Assembly: GCA_009792885.1 (NCBI GenBank)
Contig: WMCF01000012.1
Span: 14,843,183-14,907,182, forward strand
DNA length: 64,000 nucleotides
Direction: 5' to 3'
DNA from: Eremophila alpestris peregrina
Taxonomy: Eukaryota > Chordata > Aves > Passeriformes > Alaudidae
The stretch's first letter is position 1, and each line of letters begins with the position of its first letter. The position numbers and the translations under genes are program-made. The notes under the pieces are model-generated. The model did no database searches and had not been told where the DNA came from. It worked only from the letters and a program-made list of their open reading frames with translations. Below, one piece after another: positions 39,401 through 50,284 of the stretch.

Positions 39401-42400
39401 TTGGTAATATATATTGATCAGAAAATTGACAGATAGAAAGTTCTTGTATGACTGAAGTATTTAGTCTTCCGTGACTAAAACTGGTGATGTTTATTTGCAA
39501 ATGCTCCCTTCATTGCTCAGAAATTTGTTGTCAACTGTAGCAATTGATTTGATTGAAAATCACATATTTTTCAGAGGAAAGGTTTAATTTTCTTAGTCTA
39601 GATGGTTTTCTTCAGTTCCTTGGTATTTGCATACTTAGTGCCATGATCATCTTACTCTTCAACATGAAAGACTTTTATGTTTGAAATTCAGATTCTGTGA
39701 GCACACATTACATGATAAAACAAATTATAATGCAGACTAAATATCATAAAAATCAGGCTTTTAGTTCAATTTTCACTTTTTTTGGTTTGTAAAAAAATCC
39801 TGCTGAGTTCCTTTCCATATTCCTGATTTCTTCCTTGACTAGGGGAAGTATTAAGCTCCTTAAGATTCTATCATCTACTCACATGCCTGGCTCAGTACAA
39901 GCTAGTCAGAGTAATCTACCAGCCACAATCATCCTTTAAGTGTTTCTAAAAGTTCTTCTGTGATAATTCAGTCCACATACGGATTTGCATTTTGAGTTTC
40001 CAACTGTCATGAATTCAAACGAGATCACCAGATCCTGCCAGTTGTAAACCCAAGAAATAAAAATAATTTCATTTTTCACCTGTTCCTCTGATAGTGAGAG
40101 TATTTTCTGCCTCGCTTGAAAGGAAAATACTATCTGTCTTGTTTCACTGCTTCCCGTTTTTCTACCATTTTGCAACTGTTTAATCCATCAAGTAGAAACT
40201 GCTGCTCTTTGCACAGTGAGCTGCAGTGCTGAGAAATTTAATATGGAGCACAATAGCCTCTAAGTTATTAACATTATAATCTCCTCCAGTATTTTATGGA
40301 TTGCTTAAAAAGACATTTTTGTTACAACATAATAGTGCATTCATGGTTACAATTGTATACAGGTAGGAGTTCTCTTTTCTCAAATATTTGCAAGAAACAT
40401 AAACAAAAGACATGTGTTTCAAATATTTCACTGAATACCTTTTTTCCACTCCTATGTGAATGCTGCAGCCATTTGAGTGCTCTGCTGTTTCAAAATCCTA
40501 CCATTTACTCTCCTGATTTATAACATTCTTTATCTTTCTATATTTTAAATTATGTTTTGTGCCCTTACCTGAAGATTTTTTTTTCCATCACTGACCCTCA
40601 TATCTGCTCCATCTCTGTAGATGTCACAAGAACAATTCCATCTTTCAAATATGTCATTAGGTGTCTTTGTGCTATAATACTTGCTGTGTGTATTAGTAAT
40701 TTTGTTAATTTGGCCAATTTGAGGGTAAGCAGTCTGTGCCTTTTGCTTAAAAAAACATACTGTGAGAGAGTGGGTGTTCCATCCATGAGGCATCTTCACT
40801 ATTGTTTTGATATTCAAAACCCTCTAACTAAGAAAGAAAGATTTCTCCAATGCTCAAATATCTTGCTGGCTCAACATTTCAAACTATGCTTTGTGCTGTC
40901 CTGGCATTTTCATTAATTGCTAGCATAAGAAATGGGCCAAAACCCAAAGACTTTGAATCCAACTCCTCTCCACACCTCCTTTTGTGGAAACTTTGAAAAG
41001 CTGAATCCAGACACAGAGCTGAGTACTGCAAATTGGCCAAGCTCAAATCCCACTTCCACTTTAAGGGGTTTTCCGAATCTTGATCCAAAATGTACTTCCT
41101 AGTCTTATTTTTTGTCTCATTTCTTTGTAAGTGTCTTAAAACTTGCATATTCTTTCCTTCATTATATTTTGGCGGTTTCACATGATTTGTTTTGGGTTCA
41201 CTCATGATGGTCTATGCCTGCTTAGAGAATCTCGTTTTTGATAAGAAAATGGAAATGCAATTGAATCTGATATGCATTACAAAAAAAGCCATAAAAATAA
41301 TTACCTATGCTTTACTTCCACAGAAGGAAAAATGAGACAAGACAAAAGCTTCTAAATTAGAGATCCAAAGCTGTTGAAAACCCTATGATTTTTTTTGTTT
41401 GATTTGAATTTAGTTTTATCAGTAAAGAAATTTATAACTCATACATCCTCAACTGACTTCCAGATACAAAAATATAAGCTCTGCTTCTTCAGTATTCCAT
41501 AGCAATATCATCTGCCCCAAGTGTTGCTGTGTAATTTCTCTAAAATTACAGGCTTAATAGTTTGAATAATGAGACTTCTCATTAATTACACGTGACCTGT
41601 TTGTATCTTCTGTCAGTATCTGTTTTCTGGTTAATTTTTGCAAACAGCATGCCTAGAAACTTTCATGAAAAACAAGTCACATATTGACTTGACATCCAAA
41701 GTCAGGCCTATGATTTAAAAAAGCAACAATGACTATAAAACTGTGCATGTATTTTCAAGAGTTATAGGCATAGAACAAGTCTCTTACTTGCTTGAAGTTT
41801 ATTGAAGTTCATCTGGATGTTCTGTAAGGCCATGGAAATGCTATGCAATTCATGTTACTTTGCCATATATATTTAATCATAAGGTTTCTCATGGAACTTA
41901 AGCACCATATGGGTCCATATAGCTAAGGCTGCTAGTTTGCAACTTCTGAAATGTTGTACAATTCTGTCTTCTGTTACATGTGCCTTCATGTAAAATCATG
42001 GGTAAATTACTTAATCTCACTTAATCTTACTGTATTTACAGTGCCCTGTTTGTAAAACAGAAACTGATTATTTTCTGTGTTTTGTGGGTTGCTTGAAGAG
42101 GGCAAGCTAAGTTTTAGAGCAAGCTGAGATACAGCACTGGTTGGGAGGCAAAAGACATGGAAAAGGTGGAAATAAATAAGGCTTCTTGAAAAACTTCTGA
42201 AAGTAGACTTCAAAAGGAGCTTACAGCAGCACAACAATGCAGGAAACTGTCTTGTATGAAGAAATAAGCCTGAGAGAGAAATTATGTTGGAAGAATGATA
42301 TATAAGTGGTTGTCTTTCTCACCTTGAATTCTCTGTCAAAACAGGAGAAGGAAGTAATTTTGCACCTCCTGTTGCAGAATTTCCCTTTTTTGTTGTTGTA

Positions 42401-44589
42401 ATTTAAGTTCTCAAGCATGTCAGTTCAAGATGTTTGGCTCATCCACTAAACTGCCACACCCTTACAATGAAAAAACGTGAGCACGATGTTAAATTGTTGT
42501 GAAAAACCCTGCAGGAGTCTATAACCATTTAGGCATTTTGGCGAAGTTTTGGTTTAGATTTTACTGCTGCCAAAGGTCTAAGTCTATTATTGAAATACAA
42601 CAGATATTCATAAGGTAAATGGTAGCAAGGAAGCAGGGAGCTCTCTATGGCTCATTACTTCAATAAGTACAATTAAATTTCTTGAAAGAAGCATTCCCCA
42701 TATAGGAATTCACTCCAAGTTTTTCCATAATTCCCATGGAGAAAGCAACTGTTCAGCTTCAATATTGAAAACTCAAAATGTTTCATGTGGAAGCATCTCA
42801 TCGGTCTGATTTCTGTTCAGCCAGACAAAATGGATCAAGCAATGTTGCACATCCTCCCTTTCTTGAGACCTCACCTCACACTGAATGTTAGTATTGAACA
42901 CAGAGAGATCACAATGCACCTGTTCCAAAGGGACATCATTTCACTCTCATGCTCATGGCAACCAGTCTCTTGTAAAAGTAAAGACCTGATGAGTCTGAAG
43001 GCTGAACTATGTCTCTATTTCCCTGCTAGGTGTGAGTAAGGAACTTCCTACTGCTCAGAGCTACACTGTTCCTCCTTTCATACTTTTGAGTCTTATCTCA
43101 AGTTGGAGGACTGGGTAAAGGTTTGTATGCATCAACACCTTAACCTTTGAGGAAAGTGCTTTCCTAATCTCACATCATGTATATCGAAATGACCTGTACC
43201 TAGACACTCCAGAATACTACAGTCATTAAAACTTTCATTCTAGTTTCTTTTAAAGCCTTGGAAGGCACACAGAGACACACACATGTAAATGCAAATCCTG
43301 TCTATATCTTCATATAAAGCACTGGCTCCCTCCCACTTCTCACTTTCCATATTTGCACAAGCTTCCAGGTTCCCAGAAACCAATCTAAGCTTACAAGAGG
43401 AAAAAAAAATCCAAGAACAACTGCTAACTTAAGAATTAGAAAAAAAATGAAATAAAATAAAATTCTGGTTGCTACAGACTGTATGGCAAAAAAGAGGTCC
43501 AGCTACCAGGAAGAGACAGGTGTCTTCTGAGTGACAATGGTAACATATTCTCACCAGGGAGATCAGCTCCAAAGCTGAGTTCACTCTTTCCTGCTATAAA
43601 AGTAAATTGATGTTACCAGTTTTCTTCTGCCTGCATGTGTGTTTTTTAAATTAAGTATTGTTAAATCTGTAAAGCTTAAAATACTGCTTCAGACACCCGG
43701 CTTGGCTTCTACTTCCATTTCATATAATCTGTAATAGGCAGAGTACAACGTTGATAATCAGTTCTGTTTCTCTCAAACAGATGCAAGTGGATTTAATTTA
43801 ACACCTGTCAGAGGTGAAGGAAAACTGGAATGAATAACCACTTCGTAAAGTGGAAGGAGTAATTTTCAGAACACAGAGTAGCATGTGTTTGTGCACTCTC
43901 CCTTGAGATGGTGAAGGGCATATATTTGTAAAGTCAGGGTTTGGAGGTGACATATTTGCATATGAATACCAAGAAAGGGATGCTGAATTCAATCCTCGAT
44001 TCACCAATCTCCAGTACCATTTTTTTGCAAATGATTTTGAGTGTCTCAGAACCTCATCTGTAGCATTAGGATTTTGTTAAAAACAACCTCTGATGAAGCA
44101 ACACTGCTGGGCACATCAGGCACCATCCACACTGGCTAGCAAATCCCTTAAAGTTTCAGCTATTACTTCTGCTGCAGATACCAGTCTCTTACTGCTCTGA
44201 AGAGACTTATATTCACTTGGGATATTTGAGAAAATCTGAACAGGGCCTGAATTTTTGTACTCTTCAGGCATTGTTACTTTGTTTAGAGCATATTTACCTT
44301 TGTAGTGTAGGCTTTATTTTTTATATCTATGCATCCAAAGAAGAAAGACAACACTCCATAATGCCAAGCTAGTGTTCCATATATAGAATGAAATTTTAGC
44401 AAGACAAATAAATTAACTCCATACAAATGAATATATGCAGCATAATAAAATCCTGCACCTAAATAGAAGGTTATGAAGATGTTTCTGTCTAGAGCACTTT
44501 CAGGTACTTGATGACTAAAAGCAATTTTTCAGTAAATCTACACTTTTCTAAGTTTTTTTTGTGGTTGTTGTTTTATTTTGGGGGGGTTT

Positions 44590-44655
<66 letters not shown>

Positions 44656-45169
44656 TTCTAGTTAGGAATAATTCTAATGAGCTTTTAGGTAGATGCAATA
44701 CTGCTCTGTGGAAATTGGCAGATTCTGGGCATGACTGCTCATTAAAGCTATATGCAAGAATTTGAGTAGACCTTTCCCTTGGACTTGATTCATATGAGTT
44801 TCCATTCCCTGAATTTCACTTTGATTTCTAGGTTCAACTATGTGCAGAAAACTGAAAGCCAAACTGTTGGAAGAATGATATTCACGTGGTTTCATGAAAA
44901 AGAAATTACAGTTTGCATGGGTTGTGAAAACAAAATTCAAGCTGCATTTTAGACTCTGGTCTAAATTGTAAATGTGCAACAAAGTATCAGTCCTGGTGAA
45001 ATTCATGCATATTGCAATGCAATTATGAATATCATGCTGCTGTGACAGTGATTAAATGCATATCTTGAATAAACAAAGCTCTTCAAAGCTAAGTCACCTT
45101 TTCAACATGTCTGAACACTGCAGACCACATAATTTTGTGGCATTACTGTGAGACATAAAACTCACTACA
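33496..45169. other. AT-rich intergenic sequence, no gene recognised
   Basis: About 11.7 kb with only short ORFs. The T63 homopolymer is at 44.6 kb. A slightly GC-richer patch at about 34.4-34.9 kb has no recognisable coding or repeat identity. Confidence 0.55.
44592..44654. repeat. T63 homopolymer
   Basis: There are 63 consecutive T. It is preceded by a short G7 run and GTTT-rich sequence, and followed by unique DNA. Its exact length should be treated with caution. Confidence 0.9.
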
Positions 45170-45598
45170 AGAAAGAAGTTGAAGTTCTGAAGCACATCCA
45201 GAAAAGAGCAAGGGAGCTGGTGAAGAGTCTGGAGCACAGGCCTTGTGAGGAGTGGCTGAGGGACCTGGGGTTGTTTAGCCTGGAGGAGACTGAGGGGAGT
45301 CCTTATCACTCTCTACAACTTTGAGTGAGTGGTCAGTCACTTCTCCCAAGAAACAAGTGATAGAAGAAGAAACAACCTCAAGCTGAAACAGCAGATGTTT
45401 AGATTGGGTATTCGGAACTGAGGTAGTTGTCAGGCTGTCCAGGGAAGTGGCTGAGTCACCATCCCTGGAGGTATTTAAAAGATGTGTAGATGTGGTGCTT
45501 AGGGGCACAGTTTAGTGGTGGACTCGGCAGTGTTAAAGTAACATTTGGACTTGGCGATCTTAAAGGTTTTATCCAACCTAATGATTCTGTGATTCTGT
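45170..45598 (+). mobile_element. CR1 LINE 3' fragment, plus strand
   Basis: The fragment reads through the CR1 segment encoding KHIQKRARELVKSLEHRPCEEWLRDLGLFSLE-like residues. It continues through the 3' UTR (GGAAGTGGCTGAGTCACC; TTTAGTGGTGGACTCGGCAG) to the terminal ATGATTCTGTGATTCT near 45,595. It has lost about 20-30 bp internally relative to typical copies and is non-coding. Confidence 0.9.
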
Positions 45599-45895
45599 TG
45601 TATAATAAACGCCTGTCTCCCACCATCATTCCTCATGCAACATTCCCATCAGCTGCAATGGAGTCCCATGATCAGAACACTGGCAGAATACATTGAATAC
45701 AAATATAATTTAAAAAATATTCCTCCATCTTAGATGATACAGTTGTCTATTGTGCCTTCTGTACTGATGAGAATATCCTATACTCCCTTTAAAAAAGCCA
45801 CATTTTCCAAAGTTTAACAAGAAATACCAAAAATGAAGCTTCAGCAATGGGTTTATGTAATGTTAGTGTAACATCTCCAGTTTAAGGTCATACTA

Positions 45896-45897
45896 AG

Positions 45898-45976
<79 letters not shown>

Positions 45977-45979
45977 AAA
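45896..45979. repeat. AAAG tetranucleotide microsatellite
   Basis: About 20 near-perfect AAAG units, a strongly purine-biased tract. It lies about 300 bp downstream of a CR1 3' end. Confidence 0.95.
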
Positions 45980-47396
45980 CAAACTACACAACAGAAAACC
46001 TCAAACACATGGTTACAAAAACATCTTTGTCAGTTGTTCCACCCATTGTAAGTCATGTAATCATAATTGCAGCAGTTCTTTTCTTAAAAATAAAGCAGTC
46101 ATGATTCATCTATTCAACATTGCAAATCTTGCTGTTTTCATTTAAAAGTTTGTCTTGAGGATTTCATTTACAGGAATTCCAGGAACTACTGTAAGTACTT
46201 CTCCAATGACATTAGTCTTGTAGAAAAGGAAAACAGTATGGTGGGAAACATACAACAGTAGCTAGGAGATGTATGGACAAAATCCTTTTGTACTGCTGGT
46301 GAAGCAAAAGATATGGGGGCTTTACTTTGTGGGGATAGTGATGTTACTTGTAAAAGACATGCTAGATTTTTAGTAGATTAACATGTTTCGTTTCCTGAGT
46401 TTTCAAGGGCAATAGGAGAAGTAATAATTTCTCTGTTGATGTCATCCTATGGTTGCTTCTTCACTTCTGATGGTGTGAAGTGGTCCGTCCCTTTCCTTTT
46501 TTCCATGAAGAAGTCACTGAAGTTGTTGTAGAAATACATAAAGATGTACTAGAGGAATCTTAGAACCTGTTTCAGACCTTATCTCATCCTTGCTGTGTTC
46601 AGTCCAGCTAGTGCATTTTCCATCATAGCCTCTTCCTACTGAGCCTTTTCAATCTTTCTGGCCCTGCTTCCTTGCCTGCCAAGTCCAGAAGAACCCAAGC
46701 AAACAGCTGCTGGGCAATGAAGGCTGAAATCTGTTTCTCCCATTGTTCCTAATTACCTTTATTTCTTATTTTAAATTTCTTCTTCAGCTTCATTTCCTAA
46801 AGGTCATCTCCATCTAGTTGATATATTTTGTATTTTGGCCTTCAGATGTCTTCAGTGTTTATGTTTCGTTCCTGTTACACAAAGCCAGACTCTTCTATCC
46901 TCCTATCTGACTTCTCAACATCTGTGAGTCTTTTTTTATTTTTTTATCTTTCCACCCAGTTCCTTTCCTTTTACAAAGAAATCTGTATCACTCTCCATCT
47001 GTTCATCCAGCTTTTCCTCCAGGCTGGTTTTAATTTCTACTGATGTGCAGTTCTCTGATATAGTCTGTGGTCTACCCTTGCTCCTTTTCCCTTTCTGTCC
47101 CCAGTCCTTGGCAGAGCTTCCTTTTGCTTTGCTAGATTCTGACTTCAGTCACTTTTAAGACTCATGGCTAGCACACTATTCTTCACCCCTAACACACATG
47201 TACCTTACTTTTCTCCATTGTCTGAGCTTGCTGTTGTACCAGAATCACGACTTTACTGGGCTTTCTACATGCCCATCTGGACCTGATGTGCCCTGCAGCA
47301 CCAAAATGCTGTGACTGCAAGGTATCCAGCTCAGCGCCATGTGGGAGAATGCCTACTGCTTTGGGAAAGTTCTTGGATCCAGTTTGCAATTTCTCC

Positions 47397-47470
47397 TTCA
47401 AATCAAAACCAAAAACAAAACCAAAAACAAAACCAAAAACACCAAACCAAACCAACAAGCAAACAAACCC
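47397..47470. repeat. A/C-rich minisatellite (12-bp CAAAACCAAAAA units)
   Basis: Three near-identical 12-bp units are followed by degenerate CCAAA, CAAAC and CCCCAAAAAAA units. The tract runs almost directly into the A-rich/AAT tract that follows. Confidence 0.8.
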
Positions 47471-47491
47471 CAAAAAAACCCCACACAGGCA

Positions 47492-47524
47492 TTAAAAATA
47501 AAATAAAATAAAAATAAAAATAAA

Positions 47525-47575
<51 letters not shown>
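47492..47575. repeat. AAAAT then AAT microsatellite
   Basis: A handful of AAAAT/AAAAAT units grade into about 17 perfect AAT units (47525-47575). It lies about 500 bp upstream of the ADAMTSL1 CpG block. Confidence 0.9.
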
Positions 47576-47576
<1 letters not shown>

Positions 47577-47989
47577 CTAGAGAATTCAGGCGATGCAGGA
47601 ACACAGGCAGGCAAACTAAATGAACTATGAACAGAGAGAGAGCAGTTCTTTGAAACTCCTATCTGTCAGATTAATACTTCAAAGGCAGAGTTCCCTCCTT
47701 CCCTGAGGTGTGTGAGTCTTTGCCTTTCTGTGCAAAATTCTTCCTCTAGTCATCTCACTTTCCTTCCAATGCAGAATACGTTAGGTTTTAAATTTCCCCA
47801 AAGAAGAAAAATGTAGTTACAGAAACACTATCACTCAGTCCTGTTAAAAACATTTTTGCTTTACAAATTTAAAGCAGAGCCAAACCCCTTTATTGCTGAG
47901 CAAACGGTGTAAAAGAGAGCACTTTTCTGTAAAGAATACAAGGCTTTAGCTAACTGTGCATTCTCCCTGGAGGATGTAAGCATTTTGCG

Positions 47990-47994
47990 ATTGG
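47990..47994 (-). promoter_or_regulatory. Inverted CCAAT box (possible NF-Y site)
   Basis: GATTGGC on the plus strand reads GCCAATC on the minus strand, matching the NF-Y core. It sits just upstream of the CpG-rich block that leads into ADAMTSL1. The match is short and could be chance. Confidence 0.3.
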
Positions 47995-48342
47995 CGCTTT
48001 TTGTGGCATACGCTGTGTATTGACACAGATTAAGTTTCCCTCCTGTCTGCAACAATGCACGCTCAGGAGAGCTACTGACCGGGCAGTAAGCGTGAACAGC
48101 TCATGGCAAGTGGCGAAGCGGAGCTCCGGGAGCTGCAGGCAGAGCACTCCTTTCGGCTCTGCCATTCTGCCTCTCTCCTCCTACTACTCCTCCTCTCCCG
48201 CTCTCTTTTTTTCCTTCCCCTCTGTCTTTAGCTGCTACGTTTTCCCCAGACCTCTTGGCTTTGTTGTGCTGCACGTCTGAGTATCAGGAGGGGGGTTGGC
48301 TGAAGGCCGGCTCAGGGAGCGCTTCCCCGCGGCTCACGCCAA

Positions 48343-48359
48343 CCCACCCACCCACGCCC
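48343..48359 (-). promoter_or_regulatory. CACCC-box cluster and minus-strand G-quadruplex motif
   Basis: The plus strand carries four CCC runs separated by A, A and ACG. The minus strand is therefore GGG-CGT-GGG-T-GGG-T-GGG, a tight G-quadruplex motif with loops of 3, 1 and 1. The same bases form overlapping CACCC and CACGCCC elements of the kind bound by KLF/SP factors. It lies about 130 bp upstream of the ADAMTSL1 start codon, with the G-rich strand being the template strand. Confidence 0.6.
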
Positions 48360-48369
48360 GGGTCAGGAA

Positions 48370-48384
48370 ATGCGAGGGGGCTGA
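48370..48384 (+). other. uORF 1 in ADAMTSL1 leader (4 codons)
   Basis: The sequence is ATG CGA GGG GGC TGA. G is present at -3 and C at +4, a moderate context. Its stop codon overlaps the ATG of uORF 2 (TGATG). It is relevant only if transcription starts upstream of 48370. Confidence 0.5.
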
Positions 48385-48401
48385 TGGAGAAGCGGGGCTG
48401 A
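48384..48401 (+). other. uORF 2 in ADAMTSL1 leader (5 codons)
   Basis: The sequence is ATG GAG AAG CGG GGC TGA, beginning on the last base of the uORF 1 stop codon. The context has C at -3 and G at +4. Termination-reinitiation between the two uORFs is possible but unproven. Confidence 0.5.
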
Positions 48402-48420
48402 AGGTTTGCACCGGCGCTGG

Positions 48421-48531
48421 ATGTGGCAGCCGCAGCCGAGAGCTCCGCAGCTTGCACGTCCCACCCCAGGGCCGGCACCGAGCCGACAATGGAGTGCTGC
48501 CGCTGGACCACCGCTGGCACACTGCTTCTAG
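48421..48531 (+). other. uORF 3, overlapping the ADAMTSL1 start codon in a different frame (36 codons)
   Basis: This frame opens at ATG TGG CAG and stays open for 36 codons, rich in Pro and Ala, to a TAG at 48529-48531. The main ADAMTSL1 ATG (48489) lies within it, in a different reading frame. Its start context is poor (T at -3, T at +4), so many ribosomes would be expected to scan past it. Those that initiate here would miss the main start. It depends on a transcript that begins upstream of 48421. It is probably regulatory rather than a functional peptide. Confidence 0.5.
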
Positions 48532-48545
48532 CTTCCCTCATCCTG
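48489..48545 (+). CDS. ADAMTSL1: ADAMTSL1 coding exon 1 (start codon and signal peptide)
   Basis: This is the first coding exon of ADAMTS-like 1 (punctin-1), a secreted extracellular-matrix glycoprotein related to ADAMTS proteases but lacking the metalloprotease and disintegrin domains. The exon encodes 19 residues beginning MECCRW and ending in a leucine-rich core (residues 12-19), which is the hydrophobic part of a signal peptide. The MECC start and the G-T-L-L-L segment match the known ADAMTSL1 N-terminus. The start codon has a strong context (A at -3, G at +4). The exon ends in phase 0 at CTG followed by a GTAAAT donor at 48546. Joining it to the exon at 63016 gives the leader-to-SSRTARSEED transition expected for ADAMTSL1. 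It lies inside a CpG-rich block, as expected for a promoter-proximal exon. The identity call rests on family knowledge plus the reading-frame match, not on an alignment. Confidence 0.9.
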
Positions 48546-50264
48546 GTAAATGCCATCTCTTTCCTCAAATACGAACCGCTGTAGCTGTTACTGTGTCTGT
48601 GTGCATATATGCGGGTGGGTATGGTTTTAATCACTTAAGATCGCAGCTGGAGAGCGTTTGTATTGAGCAAGTCGTGAAAGTCTTCTCCTTTCTGCAACAC
48701 TGCAGGCTTGGAGCCGTGATATTGTGGGTTGCTGCAGGTAGAATCAAGAAGTTGATGTTGGCATCAGCTTTCTAAACTTGGAGAGCAATGACCTGTGAAT
48801 GGTGATTTAACTGTTTGGGATTTAGAGAGGAGCTGTTTCTCTGCTCTTTAAATCAAACTAAATCACGCTGTAATGCTCCTGGAATTTTCTTCCTTAGAAA
48901 AAAAGAAAATAAAAGCATGTTTCAGTTTTGCACATGCAGCGAAAACAGGTACAGCACGTACTGAACTTTTTCCTAAAACCAGCTTAAATGAGCTCTCATT
49001 ATTTCTGTACCTCATTAGAGAGTCAACCTTTGAAAGATACATTCTGTGATATCTGGTATACTTCAGGGCAGTAAACTTGATCATTGCTATATTATTTTCT
49101 TGCATACTTCCTCTGCTTATCTTGATAGGATGCTTACAGCTGAGAGATGTACCTGTGCTGTTTGATTGACATAATATGTTTCATTTTGACTCATACTTAA
49201 TTTTATGAGTGGTATGCTGGCAATCAGAAAATCAGAAGCAGAAATTATATTAATATACATACACTTCTGATACCAGAATCATCTTGGCATATGCATGTTG
49301 CCCTTTTCTTAGAATTTGATTGAATGCAGCAATCATTAATTTTAGAGCAGCTTCCATCTTCTTATTTATCTGTGTTAACCAATCTATAGTAATCACTGTA
49401 CTCTAATCTTAACACAATTGTTAGTAGCCACGTGGAGACCTGAACATTAGGATAACCCTGTTCAAAATGCTTATTTTAAACGATTGTATTATTAAAAAGA
49501 AAAAAAGAACAGCTTTTTGGATATAGAGTCACCATTTGAACACTAGAAATAAGAATTTATCTGGACTGATCTAAAAGTCCTTGTTTAAAAGTCTATTTTC
49601 CATTTATAATTCTGAATTTGCACAAAATAGCATAAAGTCAGCATAGATTCTCTTTAATTTATAAAAATGAGATGTTTATAGCCTGATGACTGTAATAAGT
49701 CAGTAATGACTGAGACAATCCTGCAGGACTAATTTAAGGAAGATCAACAGGAGATATGACTCAACAAGAAAGTGTAAAGACTGTAGGATCTGGCCCCATG
49801 TTAAGCTCATACTCATAATATTTGTACATCACTCTGCTGCTTGTGAATTAAGTTCTCAGTCCCTGATTCATGAAATAAATAGGGCAGTCTGCTGCCAACT
49901 ATTATGCATTATATTCCACATTATACTACTTTTTATTTGTATGACTTACTCTGCCTCAAGAGATTTCCCCCCACCTCCCACCAAATCTCTTTGTACCTTA
50001 AGAATAGTGATGTGAAGCAAGCTTAACTTTCTTTTTTGAATCAGACCATTCTTTTACTCCTTTTCATAGTCAGGAAAATCTCTCACTTGCTTTCAGCAGG
50101 AGATTAGGTAAACATTCCATTATTTGACTTACAGCTTGGCTAGAGATAGGGATAAATTGTAGGATACCTTGATATGCTCGTTCTGTAGTTGGTATACTGT
50201 AGTTTATTGCAGCATGAGTTCACCAAAGACATGGTAGAAAGAAAGCTCATAGATGTTTTTGTGG

Positions 50265-50284
50265 AAAAAAAAAAAAAAAAAAAA
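50265..50284. repeat. A20 homopolymer
   Basis: Twenty consecutive A within intron 1. The upstream sequence does not look like a known processed transcript, and no duplicated flank was seen. Confidence 0.85.

Larger units (their letters stand above)
45599..48059. other. Distal upstream region of ADAMTSL1
   Basis: Contains the AAAG microsatellite (45.9 kb), the A/C-rich and AAT tracts (47.4-47.6 kb) and an inverted CCAAT box at 47,990. No upstream exon is identifiable. Confidence 0.55.
48060..48488 (+). promoter_or_regulatory. ADAMTSL1: CpG-rich promoter and 5' UTR region of ADAMTSL1
   Basis: CpG dinucleotides are rare across the preceding 48 kb, but I count about 30 by hand between 48,080 and 48,540, which marks a CpG-island promoter. 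No TATA box stands out. An inverted CCAAT box (ATTGG at 47990-47994) lies just upstream. A pyrimidine-rich stretch (about 48,170-48,230) could hold the start site, but this cannot be fixed from sequence. CACCC/GC-box-like elements at 48343-48359 suit SP/KLF factors. Short upstream ORFs lie between 48370 and 48531. Transcription start, and therefore the split between promoter and leader, is unknown. Confidence 0.7.

Noticed and set aside
44508..44765. 85-codon ORF with a poly-Phe stretch
   Set aside because: The phenylalanines are the translation of the T63 homopolymer.
48296..48775. 159-codon plus-strand open frame across the ADAMTSL1 leader and exon 1
   Set aside because: It opens at TTG rather than ATG, is out of frame with the MECC start and runs through the exon 1 donor. 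It is a by-product of GC-rich sequence.
50221..50284. Processed pseudogene ending in A20
   Set aside because: No recognisable transcript body precedes the tract and no target-site duplication is visible.
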